The notes under the pieces are model-generated. The model did no database searches, had not been told where the DNA came from, and was given only the letters and a program-made list of their open reading frames with translations. The position numbers and the translations under genes are program-made. A stretch of 8,077 nucleotides of DNA, from contig JANRAT010000078.1 of assembly GCA_030727885.1 (NCBI GenBank), forward strand, positions 1 through 8,077, written 5' to 3'. This stretch comes from Rhodospirillales bacterium. Lineage in GTDB: Bacteria; Pseudomonadota; Alphaproteobacteria; Rhodospirillales; Casp-alpha2. Within the stretch, counting starts at the first letter, position 1; each line of letters opens with the position of its first letter. This document shows, piece by piece, positions 5,799 through 8,077 of this stretch.

Positions 5799-7286
5799 AT
5801 GAGCGACATTCAGAAATACAAGATGCTGATCGATGGCAAACGGGTCGATGCGTCGGGCGGTGAAACGTTCGAAAGCATGAACCCGTTCACCGGCAAGACC
5901 TGGGCGGTGATGCCGCGCGGCACTCGTGAAGATGCCGACCGTGCCGTGGCCGCAGCCAAGAAAGCCTTCACATCCGGCGAGTGGCCAAAGTTGACGGCGA
6001 CGCAGCGCGGGCACCTTTTGCGCAAGCTTGGCGATCTGGTTGCCGAACATGCCGAGTCCCTGGCCGCCACCGAAGTCCGCGATAACGGCAAGCTGCTGGC
6101 GGAAATGGGCATGCAGCTCAAATACGTGCCGCAGTGGTACTATTATTTCGGCGGCCTTGCCGACAAGATCGAAGGCGCTGTGACGCCGATCGACAAACCC
6201 GAGCATTTTCACTACACCCGCCACGAGCCGTTGGGTGTCGTGGCGGCGATCACGCCCTGGAACTCGCCGTTGTTGCTGGCGGCCTGGAAACTGGCCCCGG
6301 CGCTGGCGGCGGGCAATACGATCGTGCTCAAGCCTTCCGAATTCACCTCGGCATCCAGCCTTGAATACGCGGCCCTTTTCGAAAAAGCAGGCTTCCCGCC
6401 CGGCGTCATCAACGTCGTCACCGGCTACGGCCACGAAATCGGCGCGGCGCTGACCGAGCATCCGGACGTCGACAAGATCACCTTCACCGGCGGGCCGGAA
6501 ACCGGCAAGCGGGTGTATGCCACCGGGGCTTCGCAGCTGAAGCGGGTTTCGCTTGAGCTTGGTGGCAAGTCGCCGAACATCGTGTTTGATGACTGCGACA
6601 TGGACAACGCCGTCAAAGGCGCGATCTCCGGCATCTTTGCCGCGACCGGTCAGACCTGTATCGCCGGCTCGCGTCTGCTGGTTCAGGAAAGCATCCATGA
6701 CGAGTTCGTCGAAAAGCTGGTGACCATGGCACGGACCGCGAAGATGGGCGACCCGATGCTGATGGACACCCAGGTCGGGCCGGTGACGACAGTGCCGCAG
6801 TATGAAAAAATCCTCAGCTACATCGACATCGCCAAGGGCGAAGGGGCCGAAGTGCGTCTTGGTGGTGCCAAGGCCACGCGGGCGGAATGCGGCAACGGCT
6901 ATTTCGTCGAGCCGACGGTCTTTACCGGCGTCAACAATGCCATGCGCATTGCCCAGGAAGAGGTCTTCGGCCCGGTGCTTTCCGTGATCCCCTTCAAGGA
7001 CGAGGAAGAAGCCATCCAGATCGGCAACGATGTCGTCTACGGCCTCGCTGCCGGTGTCTGGACGCAGTCCATTCGCCGTTCCTTCATCATGGCGGAGAAA
7101 CTTCGTGCCGGCTCGGTCTGGGTCAACACCTACCGCGCCGTCAGCTACATGGCGCCGTTCGGCGGCTACAAGCAGTCCGGCGTCGGCCGCGAGAACGGTC
7201 AGGATGCAATTCTTGAATACATGCAGACCAAATCGGTGTGGATGTCCTATGCGACGGAGACGGCGAATCCGTTCATCATGAGATGA
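5799..7286 (+). CDS. NAD-type aldehyde dehydrogenase
   Basis: This ALDH-superfamily enzyme oxidises an aldehyde to a carboxylic acid. The full length of 495 residues is normal. Catalytic residues are all present: N155 in TPWNSP, K178 and E181 in VLKPSE (the Glu favours NAD over NADP), E253 in LELGGKSPN, nucleophile C287 in GQTCIAGSR, and EEVFGP near 387-392. The C-terminal SGVGREN dimer segment is also seen. AGGGAG (5787-5792) lies 6 bases before ATG. It has no signal peptide and is cytoplasmic. It follows a terminator and a palindrome, so it is probably a separate transcript from the decarboxylase, but the neighbourhood suggests it takes the aldehyde released there. The family covers many substrates: betaine aldehyde, succinate semialdehyde, sulfoacetaldehyde, and ring-cleavage aldehydes such as those handled by TgnC in trigonelline breakdown. 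Sequence reading alone does not choose between them. Confidence 0.94.
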   Translation: MSDIQKYKMLIDGKRVDASGGETFESMNPFTGKTWAVMPRGTREDADRAVAAAKKAFTSGEWPKLTATQRGHLLRKLGDLVAEHAESLAATEVRDNGKLLAEMGMQLKYVPQWYYYFGGLADKIEGAVTPIDKPEHFHYTRHEPLGVVAAITPWNSPLLLAAWKLAPALAAGNTIVLKPSEFTSASSLEYAALFEKAGFPPGVINVVTGYGHEIGAALTEHPDVDKITFTGGPETGKRVYATGASQLKRVSLELGGKSPNIVFDDCDMDNAVKGAISGIFAATGQTCIAGSRLLVQESIHDEFVEKLVTMARTAKMGDPMLMDTQVGPVTTVPQYEKILSYIDIAKGEGAEVRLGGAKATRAECGNGYFVEPTVFTGVNNAMRIAQEEVFGPVLSVIPFKDEEEAIQIGNDVVYGLAAGVWTQSIRRSFIMAEKLRAGSVWVNTYRAVSYMAPFGGYKQSGVGRENGQDAILEYMQTKSVWMSYATETANPFIMR

Positions 7287-8023
7287 GTAAAGCCAAAACC
7301 GTCCTGATCACCGGCGGCTCGCGCGGCATCGGTGCCGCGGTGGTCAGGCGCTTTGCCGCCGAAGGCTGGAGCGTGGTGTTTACCTATGTCTCCAACCAGC
7401 CCGCCGCTGATCTGATCGCGTCGGAAACAGGTGCCCGTGCGTATCGGTGCGATGTCGGCGACGAAGCCGCCGTTCTGGCGATGCTGGCAGAACTGGACGG
7501 CGAAGGCGTGGTCCTTGATGCGCTGGTCAACAATGCCGGCATCACCGGGCCGAAACGGCGTCTTGAAGAGGTCACCGTCGCGACCCTGGAAGACGTGCTC
7601 CGGGTCAACATCATTGGCAGTGTGGTGATGTGCCGCGAAGCCGTGAAACGCATGTCGACCCGGCATGGCGGACGCGGTGGGGCGATCGTCAATCTGTCGT
7701 CGACGGCGACTCTCGCCGGCAGCCCGAACCAGTGGGTCGATTACGCGGCAACCAAGGGCGCCATCGATATCATCACCAAGGGATTGTCCAAGGAGGTCGG
7801 CGAGCAAGGGATACGCGTCAACGCCGTCGCGCCCGGCTATACGCTGACCGACATGGCGCGGCAAGGCCAGATCGAGGCCCGCTTCGACAGTCTCAAGCAC
7901 GAAGTCCCGATGGGCCGCATCGGCACCGTCGAAGAGGTCGCCGCCGGTGTCTACTGGCTGTGCACCAACGAAGCCTCTTACATCACCGGCGCAGTCCTGC
8001 CGGTCGCCGGGGGGCGGGTTTAG
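7283..8023 (+). CDS. Short-chain dehydrogenase/reductase, YgfF-like
   Basis: This classical SDR has a Rossmann fold and 246 residues. The cofactor motif TGGSRGIG is at 10-17. R14, just before the second motif Gly, and the lack of an acidic residue at the end of strand 2 (VVFTYVSN) favour NADP(H). NNAG is at 83-86, and the catalytic set is S140, Y154 and K158 in YAATK. The stretches CREAVKRM, GGAIVNLSS and KGAIDIITKGLS resemble E. coli YgfF, a family member of unclear substrate. The start is the ATG inside ATGA at 7283, overlapping the aldehyde dehydrogenase stop by 4 bases, which indicates translational coupling; an upstream in-frame ATG at 7238 lies deep in the previous gene and is rejected. 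Likely roles in this setting are a hydroxyacid/ketoacid or alcohol/aldehyde step linked to the dehydrogenase. A FabG role is unlikely in this context. Confidence 0.92.
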   Translation: MSKAKTVLITGGSRGIGAAVVRRFAAEGWSVVFTYVSNQPAADLIASETGARAYRCDVGDEAAVLAMLAELDGEGVVLDALVNNAGITGPKRRLEEVTVATLEDVLRVNIIGSVVMCREAVKRMSTRHGGRGGAIVNLSSTATLAGSPNQWVDYAATKGAIDIITKGLSKEVGEQGIRVNAVAPGYTLTDMARQGQIEARFDSLKHEVPMGRIGTVEEVAAGVYWLCTNEASYITGAVLPVAGGRV

Positions 8024-8043
8024 ATAAAGCCCCCTCACCTGTT

Positions 8044-8068
8044 CTCTCCCCCACTTTGTAGGGGAGAG
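8044..8068. repeat. REP-like intergenic palindrome at the right edge
   Basis: CTCTCCCC (8044-8051) and GGGGAGAG (8061-8068) form a perfect 8-bp stem with a nine-base loop. The wording CTCTCCCC...GGGGAGAGGG resembles dispersed palindromic units common between proteobacterial genes. It lies about 20 bases after the SDR stop and may also stabilise or end that transcript, though no T run follows within the window. Confidence 0.6.
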
Positions 8069-8077
8069 GGACTCACG

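Noticed and set aside
5766..6698. 310-codon minus-strand open frame opposite the aldehyde dehydrogenase
   Set aside because: The plus strand encodes a complete aldehyde dehydrogenase with all catalytic residues; the antisense frame has an Arg/Gly/His-rich composition typical of a shadow in GC-rich DNA.
7238..7282. Upstream in-frame ATG for the SDR
   Set aside because: It lies inside the aldehyde dehydrogenase with no ribosome site; the 4-base ATGA overlap and normal SDR N-terminus favour 7283.
7247..8038. 263-codon minus-strand open frame opposite the SDR
   Set aside because: It mirrors the SDR gene, shows no family motifs and lacks a convincing ribosome site.

Overview
The window looks like alphaproteobacterial chromosomal DNA. 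A marine or soil Rhodospirillales member such as Thalassospira would fit, but that is an inference from gene content, moderate-to-high GC coding sequence and Shine-Dalgarno style. No rRNA, tRNA or taxonomic marker is present. The content is a small-molecule uptake and catabolism locus with no regulator, transposase, CRISPR array or RNA gene inside the window.

Layout. Positions 1-1107 on the minus strand hold the first 369 codons of a gamma-glutamyltransferase-family Ntn-hydrolase; the rest lies beyond the left edge. It is divergent from everything else. An AT-rich gap of about 220 bp (1108-1329) holds candidate promoters for both directions plus inverted and direct repeats. On the plus strand follows a complete tripartite tricarboxylate transporter (TTT): periplasmic binding protein TctC (1330-2295), a strong intrinsic terminator-like hairpin (2307-2342), small membrane subunit TctB (2369-2863) and large membrane subunit TctA (2875-4557). 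Four bases after tctA starts a two-gene thiamine-diphosphate decarboxylase (4562-5074 and 5085-5684) resembling the alpha and beta subunits (ComD/ComE) of sulfopyruvate decarboxylase. A second terminator-like hairpin (5697-5727) closes this unit. A palindrome at 5760-5779 lies just ahead of an NAD-type aldehyde dehydrogenase (5799-7286), which overlaps by 4 bp a YgfF-like short-chain dehydrogenase (7283-8023). A REP-like palindrome sits at the right edge.

How the genes could work together (inference). TctABC would import a carboxylate, and the ComDE-like enzyme would decarboxylate a 3-substituted pyruvate to an aldehyde. The aldehyde dehydrogenase could oxidise that aldehyde to an acid, and the SDR could interconvert a hydroxy and a keto (or aldehyde) form. 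The GGT-like enzyme, which has no signal peptide and lacks the canonical glutamyl-binding arginine pattern, could release the substrate from an amide conjugate in the cytoplasm. TTT carriers are known for C3 sulfonates (SlcHFG for sulfolactate), so a sulfonate route is the leading guess. The genes usually seen with it (xsc, pta, suyAB, comC) are not in the window, so the substrate is open.
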